Positions 24,536 to 33,096 of a stretch of DNA of 64,000 nt are shown in pieces (within the stretch, counting starts at the first letter, position 1; each line of letters begins with the position of its first letter). Below the pieces are notes generated by a model, which had not been told where the DNA came from, made no database searches, and saw only the letters and a program-made list of their open reading frames with translations. The stretch is taken from the NCBI GenBank assembly GCA_017513085.1, contig JAFWDK010000010.1, positions 124,001-188,000 of the forward strand, written 5' to 3'. A program made the position numbers and the translations under genes. Origin of the DNA: Clostridiales bacterium. Its GTDB lineage: Bacteria > Bacillota > Clostridia > Saccharofermentanales > Saccharofermentanaceae.

Positions 24536-26446
24536 TTATAACTGATTGGCACCATAGTCTGCGTAAAGTGTCATCATTTCATTCATCAGAGAATTCATCT
24601 GCTGCTGGAGCTTGCTGAGTTCTTTGAGATTCTTGGCATCGATGGCAAGGCGGATCTCTTTAAAGATGGAGACATACTCGGAAGTATCCTTAGCCAGGTG
24701 GTTGCGGATCGAATCGATCTCCTTCCAAAGCGCTACATCGTAACTGTTCATCGGATCATGGAATGGTACGACATTTCTGATCTGAGAGAGATTGTTCGGG
24801 ATGATTCTCTCAGACAGCTCCATCTGCCAGCGGTCTAACATAGCATGCGCATAGGAAGAAATAAGCTTATCACTGAAAACTCCGCCTGCGCAAAGGATCG
24901 GGATCATGTCGTCGTCCTTCAGAAGACAGCGCAAAGAATCATATACAGTTGCCGGCGGTGTGCCGAAGAGCTTGTCACGTTCTTCTGTAGAATAGTGTGA
25001 AAAGATATCATCTTCGCAACGATAGACCTTATCTTTTTCGAGGTATTCAGCCTCTTCGCCATAACCCTTGCAGAATTCCTTTTCCAGTTCCTGTGTGGAA
25101 TGACCGGAAGAGACGGCATACTCGATACCGTCCAGCATGCACTGGTATGCTGCAGACAAGCAAAGATATGTGTTGGTATGCGGATTAGGGGAGCGGATCT
25201 CGAAACGCGTCTGTACCGAACTGTCGGAATTACGGATCAATCCGAGAAGAACAGAACGGTTACGGGACGGGGTATGCAGATCACGTCCGATCGAAGCGAC
25301 AGCATGTGTCGGTGCTTCAAATCCGGGCTGCAAACGAAGGAAAGCGTCTGTAGTTACGGAAATGAACGGGTTGATGAGCGGGTAGTGCTTCATGAATCCC
25401 ATCAGAGCGCCCCATCCGATCGTGCCGAGGAAATCGGTCTTCATATCCTTAGGACTAAACAGATTGACCTTGTGTCCATCCTTCATAAAAGCAACGGCAT
25501 TAACGTGTGTGTGTTCACCGGAACCGGCAACTCCGGACAACGGCTTAGCACAGAAACTGACTTCAAGACCATGCATACGGAAGATCTCTTTGATAAAGAT
25601 TCTGGCCATCAGCTCATAATCCGCGGCCTGAAGAGCATTGGAATAATGCCAGTCTACTTCGAGCTGCTCCATAATATTGTGGAAATCGCCTGCGTCGGAA
25701 AGGTGAGCCTTAACACCACCGACTTCTTTATGTCCCATTTCCGGTTCAAAACCATAAAGCTCAAGGAGAAGCACTGTCTGTTCCAAAGCAGTACGTACGA
25801 CACCCTTCGTCCGCTTCCAGTACTGTTCTTTAAGACTCTGGGAGGTAGATAGAACTCTTGTGTTGATCTTCTCTTCAGGAGAGCTTACCCAGAACTCAAG
25901 TTCTGTAGCTGTGGTCAACTCGATACGGTCGAACTCATCAATGCTGAAGCCGAGTTCATCACAAAGTGAAGGATTTTCACGAAGGTATCTTTCCAGTTCG
26001 GAAGCGAAGCGGTCAGCGCAACGCTTGAGAATGGAACGGGAACATACTTTATCACCATTGTGGATCAGGAAAGAAGGAATTCGGAGCGTGCCGACCGGAA
26101 GGTTGAGTTCAGGATCGATATGCTCGTAGTTATAATCAACAAACCACATGACATTGAGATCCGGTTCGAAGTCTACGCGGCCATCGTTCAGAGTGGCAAT
26201 GCCGGGAAGCTCAACAGAGGAACCGTCAGTCTGCACTACACAACCATTAAGATATCCTTGGAGATTGTCGACGAAGTTGATGATCGGGATCTTCTCATCA
26301 GTATCGTTACCGGCAAGGTCAATGCCGACAAAAGAAACGAATTTGATCTCCGGATGCTCACCCAGGATCTTCTCTAAGTCTTCCGCATTATGTGTTTTCG
26401 GTGGCAACAGATAAAGCAGGTTCGTGTAGATTCGAAAGTTTGTCAT
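24536..26446 (-). CDS. Large glutamine synthetase family protein
   Basis: This 636-residue protein is longer than classical GlnA (about 450). The N-terminal beta-grasp region and a catalytic barrel are recognisable: TELEF for metal binding, KEVGGVKAHL, the SGVAGSGEHTHVNA ATP/His block and NRSVLLGLIR with FEIRSPNP. About 150 helical residues extend the C-terminus. It most likely makes glutamine from glutamate and ammonia. A different gamma-glutamyl ligase cannot be excluded. AAAGGTG precedes the ATG. It is transcribed alone on the minus strand, divergent from the redox cluster. Confidence 0.85.
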   Translation of the reverse strand: MTNFRIYTNLLYLLPPKTHNAEDLEKILGEHPEIKFVSFVGIDLAGNDTDEKIPIINFVDNLQGYLNGCVVQTDGSSVELPGIATLNDGRVDFEPDLNVMWFVDYNYEHIDPELNLPVGTLRIPSFLIHNGDKVCSRSILKRCADRFASELERYLRENPSLCDELGFSIDEFDRIELTTATELEFWVSSPEEKINTRVLSTSQSLKEQYWKRTKGVVRTALEQTVLLLELYGFEPEMGHKEVGGVKAHLSDAGDFHNIMEQLEVDWHYSNALQAADYELMARIFIKEIFRMHGLEVSFCAKPLSGVAGSGEHTHVNAVAFMKDGHKVNLFSPKDMKTDFLGTIGWGALMGFMKHYPLINPFISVTTDAFLRLQPGFEAPTHAVASIGRDLHTPSRNRSVLLGLIRNSDSSVQTRFEIRSPNPHTNTYLCLSAAYQCMLDGIEYAVSSGHSTQELEKEFCKGYGEEAEYLEKDKVYRCEDDIFSHYSTEERDKLFGTPPATVYDSLRCLLKDDDMIPILCAGGVFSDKLISSYAHAMLDRWQMELSERIIPNNLSQIRNVVPFHDPMNSYDVALWKEIDSIRNHLAKDTSEYVSIFKEIRLAIDAKNLKELSKLQQQMNSLMNEMMTLYADYGANQL

Positions 26447-26481
26447 AGTGTTTGCACCTTTCGTTATATAAAATCAGAGTC

Positions 26482-26490
26482 ATTATACCA
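26482..26490 (-). promoter_or_regulatory. Extended -10 promoter for glutamine synthetase
   Basis: On the minus strand the sequence reads TGGTATAAT, an extended -10 element with a perfect TATAAT, about 36 bases before the start codon. No good -35 is evident. Confidence 0.55.
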
Positions 26491-26629
26491 TTAAATTTCA
26501 AAAGTACTACTTCCGTCATTTATAGAAATTCCACTAAATTCTGTGGCGGATTGTCCATATTAATAATATAATTACCATATAAGTACACAAATTGGGGATA
26601 GCCCTTGTTTGATTTGATGGAGGTCATCT

Positions 26630-26986
26630 ATGAAAGTTTGTGATTGTGCAAATCTTCTTAAGGCAAAGATCTTAGTGGAATCGGATAATTTTGAAGCGGA
26701 TCTGCAGATTGCCTGCGGTTCCGATCTTATGAGTGATGTTATGGCATTCAGCAGTGATGAAAGCCAGATCATGATCACCGGACTTGTTAATCCGCAGACG
26801 ATCCGCACTGCCGAGATGCTGGATGTTAAAGTGATCATTTTCGTCCGTGGAAAGATCCCGGATGAAACCATGCAGCAGTTAGCATATGAGAAGGGAATCG
26901 GGCTCATGAGCACACCTTTGTCCATGTTTACATGCTGCGGTCTGCTGTATGAGGCCGGCCTTCGAGGGAAGGAGGGTGCCGTATAG
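26630..26986 (+). CDS. DRTGG-domain protein, first gene of the redox cluster
   Basis: The 118-residue protein is a stand-alone DRTGG domain, a beta/alpha fold of unknown role. A Gly-rich turn, VKVIIFVRGKIPDE and the closing FTCCGLLYEAGL are visible. Such proteins occur as the first or fourth gene of clusters linked to [FeFe]-hydrogenases in Clostridia and Thermotogae. GGAGG lies six bases before the ATG. Its TAG stop overlaps the ATA start proposed for the next gene. Confidence 0.82.
   Translation: MKVCDCANLLKAKILVESDNFEADLQIACGSDLMSDVMAFSSDESQIMITGLVNPQTIRTAEMLDVKVIIFVRGKIPDETMQQLAYEKGIGLMSTPLSMFTCCGLLYEAGLRGKEGAV
26969..26975 (+). promoter_or_regulatory. Perfect Shine-Dalgarno site that points to an ATA start codon
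   Basis: AAGGAGG lies at 26969-26975, and seven bases later comes ATA at 26983, in frame with the RsbW-like gene. No ATG, GTG or TTG exists in that frame between here and 27055. Confidence 0.7.
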
Positions 26987-27405
26987 AACCGTTAGTACGT
27001 CAATATGAGATCCGTGCGAACGACTTTACGCACGCAGGAGAAGCTTCTTCCGCGATGAAGAAATCTTTGAGTCGTCTGGGCGTCAAAGCGGAAGACATCA
27101 AGCGTGCCTCGATCGCCATGTATGAAGCGGAAATCAATGCCGTGATCCACGGCCATGGAGGAATGGCTGAGGTCAGCGTATTCCCTGAGAAAGTCGTCAT
27201 TGTGATCGAAGATCACGGACCGGGTATTCCTGATCTTGATCAGGCTATGGTTGCCGGTTGGTCAACCGCTCCGGATATCGCAAGGGAAATGGGATTCGGC
27301 GCCGGTATGGGACTGCCGAACATTAAGAAGAATTGTGATGAACTGAATATTGATACAAAGATCGGAGAAGGTACGAAAGTCACGATGATCATTCAGTTCA
27401 GGTAA
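26983..27405 (+). CDS. RsbW-like anti-sigma-factor-type ATPase (apparent ATA start)
   Basis: The 140-residue product is a GHKL-fold ATPase: N box YEAEINAVIHGHGG, G1 box EDHGPGIPD and G2 box GFGAGMGLPNIKK. The conserved N-terminal strand of the family, here VRQYEIRANDFTHAGEASS, lies upstream of the first ATG (27055), so that ATG would remove part of the fold. The only start positioned to a ribosome site is ATA 26983, seven bases after a perfect AAGGAGG. ATA overlaps the stop of the DRTGG gene as ATAG. In related clusters this ATPase is presumed to sense or relay redox state; its partner is unknown. Confidence 0.8.
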   Translation: MEPLVRQYEIRANDFTHAGEASSAMKKSLSRLGVKAEDIKRASIAMYEAEINAVIHGHGGMAEVSVFPEKVVIVIEDHGPGIPDLDQAMVAGWSTAPDIAREMGFGAGMGLPNIKKNCDELNIDTKIGEGTKVTMIIQFR

Positions 27406-27432
27406 GTTGAGCAGGATTTTGCGAGGATTAAA

Positions 27433-28764
27433 GTGAAGAAACTACACAGTGTGTCATTAATAGGAGACCTATGCGTCGGATGCACCAATTGTATCAAGGG
27501 GTGTCCGACTCAAGCGATCCGAGTCAGGGGCGGGAAGGCGACGATTTACGATATCCGCTGTATCGACTGCGCCCAGTGCATCCGTATCTGCCCGTATCAC
27601 GCAAAGATCGCCGTTACCGATACGCTTGAAGAACGGCTGTCTGCGGCAAGCGGAAAAGTCAAGGTGGCTATTGTCAATCCGGCGCTTTTGACGCAGTTTG
27701 AGCACAATGTCAGCCGTATCGATGTATTGAAGGCTGTGCGTCAGCTTGGTTTTGACTATGTATTCGATGAATCGATCGGATATGCGGGGTATGTATCCGC
27801 GGCGCGGCAGATGATCGCGGAAAAGCAGGAAGCCCTGAAAGACTGTTCCGATGATGAGATCAGCGAGGTGTTCCCGATGATCTCCACGACGTGCCCGGTA
27901 GTGGTCCGTCTGATCCAGATGAAGTATCGTGCGCTGATTTCGCATCTGGTGACTTTGGATTCGCCGATGGAGCTTACGGCGCAACATGCGATCGATTATC
28001 TGTGCCTGAAACTACAGATACCCCGGACGCTGATATATATCTGCTATATTTCGCCTTGCCCTGCCAAGGTAACAGCCGTGATCAATCCGCTATGGAAGAA
28101 AAAGTCTCTGATTTCAACCTGTGTTGGTATTCATGATGTTTATCCGCAGCTTCGAAGCCTCTTGGACAAAGTCACGAATCATGACAGTTTGACGCATGAA
28201 GAGCAGAGAGCGATCCATATCTCAGAACCTATCGGCCTTCGATGTGCCGCGATCGGTGGTGAGACTTCCAGTATCGGTATCGAGAATTACCTTACGGTCG
28301 ATGGAATAGAGAATATTATTGATATCCTGGAAGAAATTGACAGAGATAACATCAAAAACATCGCATATGTTGAGGCGACATGCTGCTTCGGCGGTTGCAT
28401 CGGCGGTCCGCTTACAGTTATGAACCGCTTTACCGCCAGCGCGAAACTTCGTGATCATGTTCACGATTTTTTCCTGGAAAAAGAACTTTTCCCGAACCAG
28501 ATCGTGCATGAGGACGATATTATTCCTCAGGTGTGGGAACTTCCGCTTCCTGAAAATCATGCTATGCGTCTTTCCGAGAATATCGGCGAGGCTATGACAA
28601 AGTACGAACAGATCGATGAGATCCTGTCGACATTGCCGCAGCTGGACTGCGGTGCCTGCGGCGCGCCTTCCTGTGCGGCTATGGCAGAAGATATCGTGCA
28701 GGGACGTGCCAGTATCAATAACTGCATTATCCGTGCCAAGAGAAATAAATTGAAAGAAGAGTAA
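27433..28764 (+). CDS. Fe-S protein with [FeFe]-hydrogenase-like domain (presumed sensor or electron carrier)
   Basis: The 443-residue protein starts with two [4Fe-4S] motifs (Cys14, 17, 20, 24 and Cys43, 46, 49, 53). The hydrogenase large-subunit domain follows: TTCP (Cys154), SPCPAK (Cys209) and ATCCFGGC (Cys318 and Cys322), which correspond to the four H-cluster ligands. The extra cysteine used for proton transfer, next to the first ligand, is Thr153 here. A C-terminal Fe-S motif (Cys406, 409, 414, 431) closes it. This points to a sensory or electron-relay protein, not a working hydrogenase (inference). The start is GTG with GCGAGGA upstream. Confidence 0.85.
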   Translation: MKKLHSVSLIGDLCVGCTNCIKGCPTQAIRVRGGKATIYDIRCIDCAQCIRICPYHAKIAVTDTLEERLSAASGKVKVAIVNPALLTQFEHNVSRIDVLKAVRQLGFDYVFDESIGYAGYVSAARQMIAEKQEALKDCSDDEISEVFPMISTTCPVVVRLIQMKYRALISHLVTLDSPMELTAQHAIDYLCLKLQIPRTLIYICYISPCPAKVTAVINPLWKKKSLISTCVGIHDVYPQLRSLLDKVTNHDSLTHEEQRAIHISEPIGLRCAAIGGETSSIGIENYLTVDGIENIIDILEEIDRDNIKNIAYVEATCCFGGCIGGPLTVMNRFTASAKLRDHVHDFFLEKELFPNQIVHEDDIIPQVWELPLPENHAMRLSENIGEAMTKYEQIDEILSTLPQLDCGACGAPSCAAMAEDIVQGRASINNCIIRAKRNKLKEE

Positions 28765-28767
28765 TTT

Positions 28768-29118
28768 ATGGGAAAAACGGTTTCTGAAATTATCAGCGCA
28801 ATGAATCTGAATGTTCTGACGGAGGTATATCGTCCGGATGCCTTGATCGAAAAAGGATACGCAGGAGACATGCTCAGCCATGTTATGGCGCATCTTCAGA
28901 CAGATGAGTGCTGGTTTACGATCTTAAACAGCATGAATGTGATTGCTGTGGCTTCTCTGAACGAGTGTGCGCTTGTAATACTTACGGAAGATGTTGTACT
29001 TCAGGAAGCAGTCCTGGTAAAAGCAAAGACTGAAGAGATCTGTGTTTGCTCAACATCTCTCGATACATACACAGCTTGTGCGGTGCTGGCCGGCATTCTG
29101 GAAACTTCGGAGGTCTGA
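28768..29118 (+). CDS. Second DRTGG-domain protein
   Basis: This 116-residue protein resembles the DRTGG protein at the head of the cluster in length and fold pattern, with strands CWFTILNSMNVIAVASL and CALVILTEDV and the closing TYTACAVLAGIL. The two are probably ancient paralogues. It begins 3 bp after the hydrogenase-like gene, so it is translated from the same message. Its role is unknown; pairing of two DRTGG proteins around the Fe-S protein is the usual arrangement. Confidence 0.8.
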   Translation: MGKTVSEIISAMNLNVLTEVYRPDALIEKGYAGDMLSHVMAHLQTDECWFTILNSMNVIAVASLNECALVILTEDVVLQEAVLVKAKTEEICVCSTSLDTYTACAVLAGILETSEV

Positions 29119-29127
29119 TCTTTTCAA

Positions 29128-29886
29128 GTGGCACTGTTTCTTTGTGATCTGCATATGCATTCCGCTTTATCTCCCTGCGCGGAAAATGACATGACGCCGG
29201 GGAACATGGTTTCTATGGCCTTTTTAAACGGTTTGGAAGTGATTGCCATTACGGATCATTGCAGTAGTAAGAATTGTGCGGCTGCCATTGAGTGTTCCAG
29301 ACAACTGAAGGCTGAGCAAGGTCGTGCGCCTCTGGTCATTCCCGGAATGGAGATCGAGGTGGCAGAAGGCTTTCATGTTCTCGGGCTTTTTCCTGATTGT
29401 GAAAGAGCGATGGAGTTCGATGCGTTTCTGACCTCAAGAAGACCGAAGATAAAAAACAGAGTAGAAATCTTCGGAAATCAGTATGTCATGAACGATGACG
29501 ATGAAGTGGTCGAAGAGATTGAAAATCTTCTTTCCACAGGCTCTGATGTTTCCATGATCGAACTATATACAAAGCTCGATTCTCTGGGTGCGGCGGCGAT
29601 CCCGGCGCATATCGATAAAGATTCATACAGTATGGTGGCGTCTCTGGGTACCGTGCCGGAAGAATGGAAGGGAAGACTTCTTGAGGTAAGTAAGCGTTGC
29701 AACCTCCCGGAATTCTGGGATGCGCATCCGGAACTGGCTACCTATCACTATATCGTGGATTCTGATGCTCACCAGCTCGTAGATATCGCCGATCCCGGTT
29801 ATTCGTTAAAGCTTCCTATCGAAAAAAGTCCCGATCTTGATGCGGCAACTTTTGTCAATGCGTTGCGGGATTTAATGAGAAAGTGA
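29128..29886 (+). CDS. PHP-domain phosphoesterase
   Basis: The 252-residue protein has the PHP metal motifs: DLHMHS (Asp7, His9, His11), ITDHCS, a GMEIEV glutamate, IPAHIDK and the C-terminal DSDAHQ. These bind two or three metal ions for hydrolysis of a phosphoester, substrate unknown. PHP proteins recur in these redox clusters. The start is GTG. The GGAGG upstream is about 14 bases away, longer than usual, so initiation may be weak or coupled to the gene before. Confidence 0.85.
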   Translation: MALFLCDLHMHSALSPCAENDMTPGNMVSMAFLNGLEVIAITDHCSSKNCAAAIECSRQLKAEQGRAPLVIPGMEIEVAEGFHVLGLFPDCERAMEFDAFLTSRRPKIKNRVEIFGNQYVMNDDDEVVEEIENLLSTGSDVSMIELYTKLDSLGAAAIPAHIDKDSYSMVASLGTVPEEWKGRLLEVSKRCNLPEFWDAHPELATYHYIVDSDAHQLVDIADPGYSLKLPIEKSPDLDAATFVNALRDLMRK

Positions 29887-29892
29887 TATAAT
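29884..29892 (+). promoter_or_regulatory. Extended -10 element before the second ATPase gene
   Basis: TGATATAAT is an extended -10 with a perfect TATAAT, at the stop codon of the PHP gene. A weak TTGCGG lies 18 bases upstream. It would let the last two genes of the cluster be expressed separately. Confidence 0.5.
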
Positions 29893-29964
29893 GTACGGGT
29901 TGACAATAACAAATATGGAACTGAAGTGCTTTTCCAGAGGAACACGGGAAAGCGGGGAGTTTTT

Positions 29965-30519
29965 TTGAGAGAGTTATCGCTTCATATTCTGGATATCCTG
30001 ACGAATTCGACGCGAGCCGGAGCGACTCTGGTGACGCTGACGATCGACATGAGATCAAAGGAAGACCGGTTGATCATTTCTTTTGAAGACAATGGTTGCG
30101 GAATGAGCGAGGAATTTGTCTCGAAGGTGACCGATCCGTTTTCAACTACTCGAAACACAAGAAAAGTGGGGCTGGGTCTTCCTTTGCTGAAAGAGCTTTG
30201 TGAGTTGACGGGCGGAAGCCTGGAGATCTCGTCGAAGCTTGGTGAGGGAACTTTGGTCAGGGCAATATTGGTTCCGTCTTCCATTGATTGTCTGCCTTTA
30301 GGCGATGTGGGAGAGTCACTGGCCGGCCTTGCCGGAACATACGAGCACTCGTGTGATTTTGTGGTGGTTTTCCAGCATGATGTCAAGGGAAAGTCGGTGA
30401 TCGATACCCGAGAGATCAAGGAGAAGCTTGATGGTATGTCGCTGCAAGAGCCGGAGATCTATTTGTTTTTGTGTGATTATTATCGCGAACAACAAGAATC
30501 AATACTTGGAGGTTTATAG
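29965..30519 (+). CDS. Histidine-kinase-like ATP-binding protein of the redox cluster
   Basis: The 184-residue product is a GHKL ATPase: N box DILTNSTRAGA, G1 DNGCGMS, a DPFSTTR lid and G2 KVGLGLPLLKE. It lacks a phospho-acceptor histidine domain, so it resembles a detached kinase ATPase. The C-terminal 60 residues form an extra domain with no motif known to me. The TTG start at 29965 is chosen because GGGGAG lies five bases before it; an upstream GTG at 29926 lacks a site. The [2Fe-2S] gene begins 1 bp after its stop. Confidence 0.8.
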   Translation: MRELSLHILDILTNSTRAGATLVTLTIDMRSKEDRLIISFEDNGCGMSEEFVSKVTDPFSTTRNTRKVGLGLPLLKELCELTGGSLEISSKLGEGTLVRAILVPSSIDCLPLGDVGESLAGLAGTYEHSCDFVVVFQHDVKGKSVIDTREIKEKLDGMSLQEPEIYLFLCDYYREQQESILGGL

Positions 30520-30520
30520 T

Positions 30521-30886
30521 ATGAAATCATTAGCAGAACTCGAAGCAATCAAGAACAAGGCAAAGGCAGACATGTCTGCAAGATCTGAAGCAGGTAAGCG
30601 CATCGTTGTCGGTATGGCTACTTGCGGTATCGCTGCAGGCGCACGTCCGGTTATGACTGCAATCGTAGAAGAACTGAAGACACGTGGTATTGATGATGTA
30701 GCGGTTACTATGACAGGTTGCATCGGTCTTTGCAAGTATGAGCCGATCGTTGAGGTTATCGATACTGACGGATCTAAGGTTACATACATTAAGATGGACC
30801 CGAACAAGGCTAAGCGTATGGTTGCTGAGCATATCGTAAATGGTCAGGTTTGCGAAGATCTTACTATCGCTACCGCTCAGCTTTAA
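30521..30886 (+). CDS. Small thioredoxin-like [2Fe-2S] ferredoxin
   Basis: The 121-residue protein resembles the NuoE/HydC-type thioredoxin-like ferredoxin. The recognisable cysteines are Cys35 (ATCGIAAGA), Cys67 and Cys71 (TGCIGLCKYEP). The residues 1-30 are helical. In hydrogenase operons this gene is normally followed by the NuoF-like and catalytic subunits. Here the next gene is an unrelated membrane protein, so the cluster stops. A TTGGAGG site precedes ATG 30521. Confidence 0.85.
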   Translation: MKSLAELEAIKNKAKADMSARSEAGKRIVVGMATCGIAAGARPVMTAIVEELKTRGIDDVAVTMTGCIGLCKYEPIVEVIDTDGSKVTYIKMDPNKAKRMVAEHIVNGQVCEDLTIATAQL

Positions 30887-30904
30887 TAGAATGGATGGGA
30901 ACAC

Positions 30905-31648
30905 ATGATCATTTCCCAACCTTTTAAGTCGTTTCAAGTTGACTCTCTTTCAAAAAGGTGGGTAGCAGTATTGCTCCTCCTTTTTGTTTGGGGAGTCTCT
31001 TTTTGGTTCTTTCTGACTCCGCCGGGAGACTCGGATTTCTCCCAGATCATGTTCTGGTATGAAGATATGATGAAGGCAGAAGATGCTTATATTTTCGTGT
31101 CTCAGCATCCGTTCAACGATGTCGTTACGATCGGAAATCTCGTGTATGCGTTTTCATGCGTGGCATATGTGTTTTTCCTTTTGCTTTCGGCATTGTTCTA
31201 TTTTGTTCTTTATGTCTGTGATCTGCGGGAAGTTCCTCTTAAAAAAGCACCGAAGATATACTTATCACGGGTCGGATGGGTGTTTCTGTTTGCCATAGTT
31301 GCTTTTATCCCGATCCTGATATTCCTTAATTATTTCCCGTTCATTTTTCTTTTCCTTATTCCTGCATGCTATGCGATGGCCGGTATCATTTTCTTTGAAA
31401 AGAAAAATGCGTTCTCTGCCGTCGCCGGAAGTATTGTGGCGACATTCGGACATAAAATGTCGATTTTCCTGGAACTGATAGTGATCTCGTTTTTATACTA
31501 TCTGATCATGACGATCGTACGTGCGGTTTTGACGGATGGTTCGCCTGGAATAGCTCTGGTCAGTTCTTTTGTCACGGCATATTTCACGCTTGTAGTGGCG
31601 AGAAATATGGGGACACGTTTTCATATGATCACGATTCTGAAAAAATAA
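30905..31648 (+). CDS. Multi-pass membrane protein of unknown function
   Basis: I do not recognise this 247-residue protein. Five or six hydrophobic segments are visible, at about residues 19-38, 75-105, 125-150, 148-165, 185-205 and 213-235. The first loop after the first segment carries several acidic residues and probably lies outside. A polar stretch of Lys separates segments two and three. It is 18 bp after the [2Fe-2S] gene, with only a weak ribosome site. It may share the transcript but shows no functional link. Confidence 0.65.
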   Translation: MIISQPFKSFQVDSLSKRWVAVLLLLFVWGVSFWFFLTPPGDSDFSQIMFWYEDMMKAEDAYIFVSQHPFNDVVTIGNLVYAFSCVAYVFFLLLSALFYFVLYVCDLREVPLKKAPKIYLSRVGWVFLFAIVAFIPILIFLNYFPFIFLFLIPACYAMAGIIFFEKKNAFSAVAGSIVATFGHKMSIFLELIVISFLYYLIMTIVRAVLTDGSPGIALVSSFVTAYFTLVVARNMGTRFHMITILKK

Positions 31649-31728
31649 TAATTTTCATTTCGCTTTTTCGTTTGGCAAAATCACGTGAAGGTTTTTTATT
31701 TAATATGTAACTTTGTGAATTTCATCGA

Positions 31729-31757
31729 TTGAAATTTTGTGCATATTTGCCTATTAT
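31729..31757 (+). promoter_or_regulatory. Predicted promoter of the malic enzyme gene
   Basis: TTGAAA (31729-31734) and TATTAT (31752-31757) are separated by 17 bases and each match five of six consensus positions. Transcription would start near 31764. Confidence 0.65.
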
Positions 31758-31793
31758 TGTAATGTTCATGAAATATATATGGAGGACTCGAAT

Positions 31794-32966
31794 ATGGATA
31801 TTAAACAAGAAGCCATTCAGAAGCACGCTGAATGGAAGGGAAAGATCGAAGTAATCACGCGCGCTCCTGTAGCATCTAAGCATGATCTGTCAGTTGCTTA
31901 TACACCGGGTGTTGCTGAACCTTGTCTTGAGATCTCCAAGGATGTGGATCTTTCTTATAAATATACTCGTCGTCACAATCTCGTTGCCGTTGTTACAGAT
32001 GGTACTGCAGTTCTTGGTCTGGGTGATATCGGACCGGAAGCAGGTATGCCGGTTATGGAAGGTAAGTGCGCACTGTTTAAGGCTTTCGGCGATGTTGACG
32101 CATTCCCGCTTTGCATCCGTTCCAAGGATGTAGATGAGATCGTAAATACAGTTGCTCTTCTTGCCGGTTCTTTCGGCGGTGTAAACCTCGAGGATATTTC
32201 CGCTCCGAGATGCTTCGAGATCGAGAAGAAGCTTAAGGAAAGATGTGATATTCCGATCTTCCACGATGACCAGCATGGTACAGCAGTTATTACTCTTGCG
32301 GGTCTTACCAATGCTCTGAAGATCGTTGGTAAGAAGATCGAAGAGATCTCTGTAGTTGTTAATGGTGCAGGTGCTGCTGCTACTGCTATCACCAAGCTCC
32401 TGATTTCCCGTGGCCTGAAGGATGTTGTTCTCTGCGATAGAACAGGTGCGATCTACCAGGGACGTGAGAAACTCAACTCTGCTAAGGAAGAGATCGCTGC
32501 TATCACAAACCAGAAGATGAAGAAGGGTTCTCTCAAGGACGTTATCGTTGGCGCAGACGTATTCATCGGTGTTTCTGCTCCGGGCGTTCTTACAGCTGAG
32601 ATGGTTGCTACAATGGCTAAGGATCCGATCGTATTTGCCTGTGCAAACCCGACTCCTGAGATCCTGCCGGATGAAGCTAAGAAGGCCGGCGTTGCTGTTA
32701 TGGCTACAGGCCGTTCCGATTTCCCGAACCAGGTAAACAACGTTCTCGCTTTCCCGGGTATCTTCCGTGGTGCTCTTGATGTCCGTGCTTCTGACATCAA
32801 CGATGAGATGAAGATTGCTGCTGCTAATGCTATTGCAGGTGTTGTTTCTGATGAAGAACTGAATCCTGAGTATATCCTGCCGGATGCTTTCGATCCGCGC
32901 GTAGGTAAAGCTGTTGCTGCTGCAGTTGCTGAGGCTGCCAGAAAGAGCGGCGTTGCACGTATCTGA
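31794..32966 (+). CDS. NAD-dependent malic enzyme
   Basis: This 390-residue enzyme decarboxylates malate to pyruvate. Visible are the active-site tyrosine in AYTPGVAEPC, the metal-binding acids in FHDDQHGTA, the NAD motif VVNGAGAAATAI and the late CANPTPEI block. Length fits the short bacterial malic enzymes without a phosphotransacetylase extension. ATG 31794 is preceded by GGAGG eight bases upstream; earlier ATGs in the leader lack one. Codon use is noticeably more uniform than in its neighbours, which suggests high expression. It is monocistronic, with its own terminator. Confidence 0.94.
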   Translation: MDIKQEAIQKHAEWKGKIEVITRAPVASKHDLSVAYTPGVAEPCLEISKDVDLSYKYTRRHNLVAVVTDGTAVLGLGDIGPEAGMPVMEGKCALFKAFGDVDAFPLCIRSKDVDEIVNTVALLAGSFGGVNLEDISAPRCFEIEKKLKERCDIPIFHDDQHGTAVITLAGLTNALKIVGKKIEEISVVVNGAGAAATAITKLLISRGLKDVVLCDRTGAIYQGREKLNSAKEEIAAITNQKMKKGSLKDVIVGADVFIGVSAPGVLTAEMVATMAKDPIVFACANPTPEILPDEAKKAGVAVMATGRSDFPNQVNNVLAFPGIFRGALDVRASDINDEMKIAAANAIAGVVSDEELNPEYILPDAFDPRVGKAVAAAVAEAARKSGVARI

Positions 32967-32983
32967 ATATGTAATTGATTTTG

Positions 32984-33022
32984 GAGATGGGTCATCCATG
33001 GGTGGATGACCCATCTCTTTAT
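32984..33022 (+). terminator. Strong terminator after malic enzyme
   Basis: GAGATGGGTCATCCA (32984-32998) pairs perfectly with TGGATGACCCATCTC (33003-33017) around a 4-base loop, followed by a TTTATATAT tail. Confidence 0.92.
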
Positions 33023-33096
33023 ATATGTTAAATAGGTTATTCACTTCAGGACAAGTGCTTTTGAATTATTAATATACATACAATATCGAACTCTTG

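Noticed and set aside
25100..25852. 250-residue plus-strand frame inside glutamine synthetase
   Set aside because: It is antisense to conserved enzyme motifs and lacks a ribosome site.
31680..31700. TCACGTGA palindrome with following T run as a terminator
   Set aside because: The palindrome has no loop and the stem is too short; it is not a convincing terminator.
31890..33044. 384-residue minus-strand frame opposite malic enzyme
   Set aside because: It is a shadow of the malic enzyme codons and runs through its terminator.
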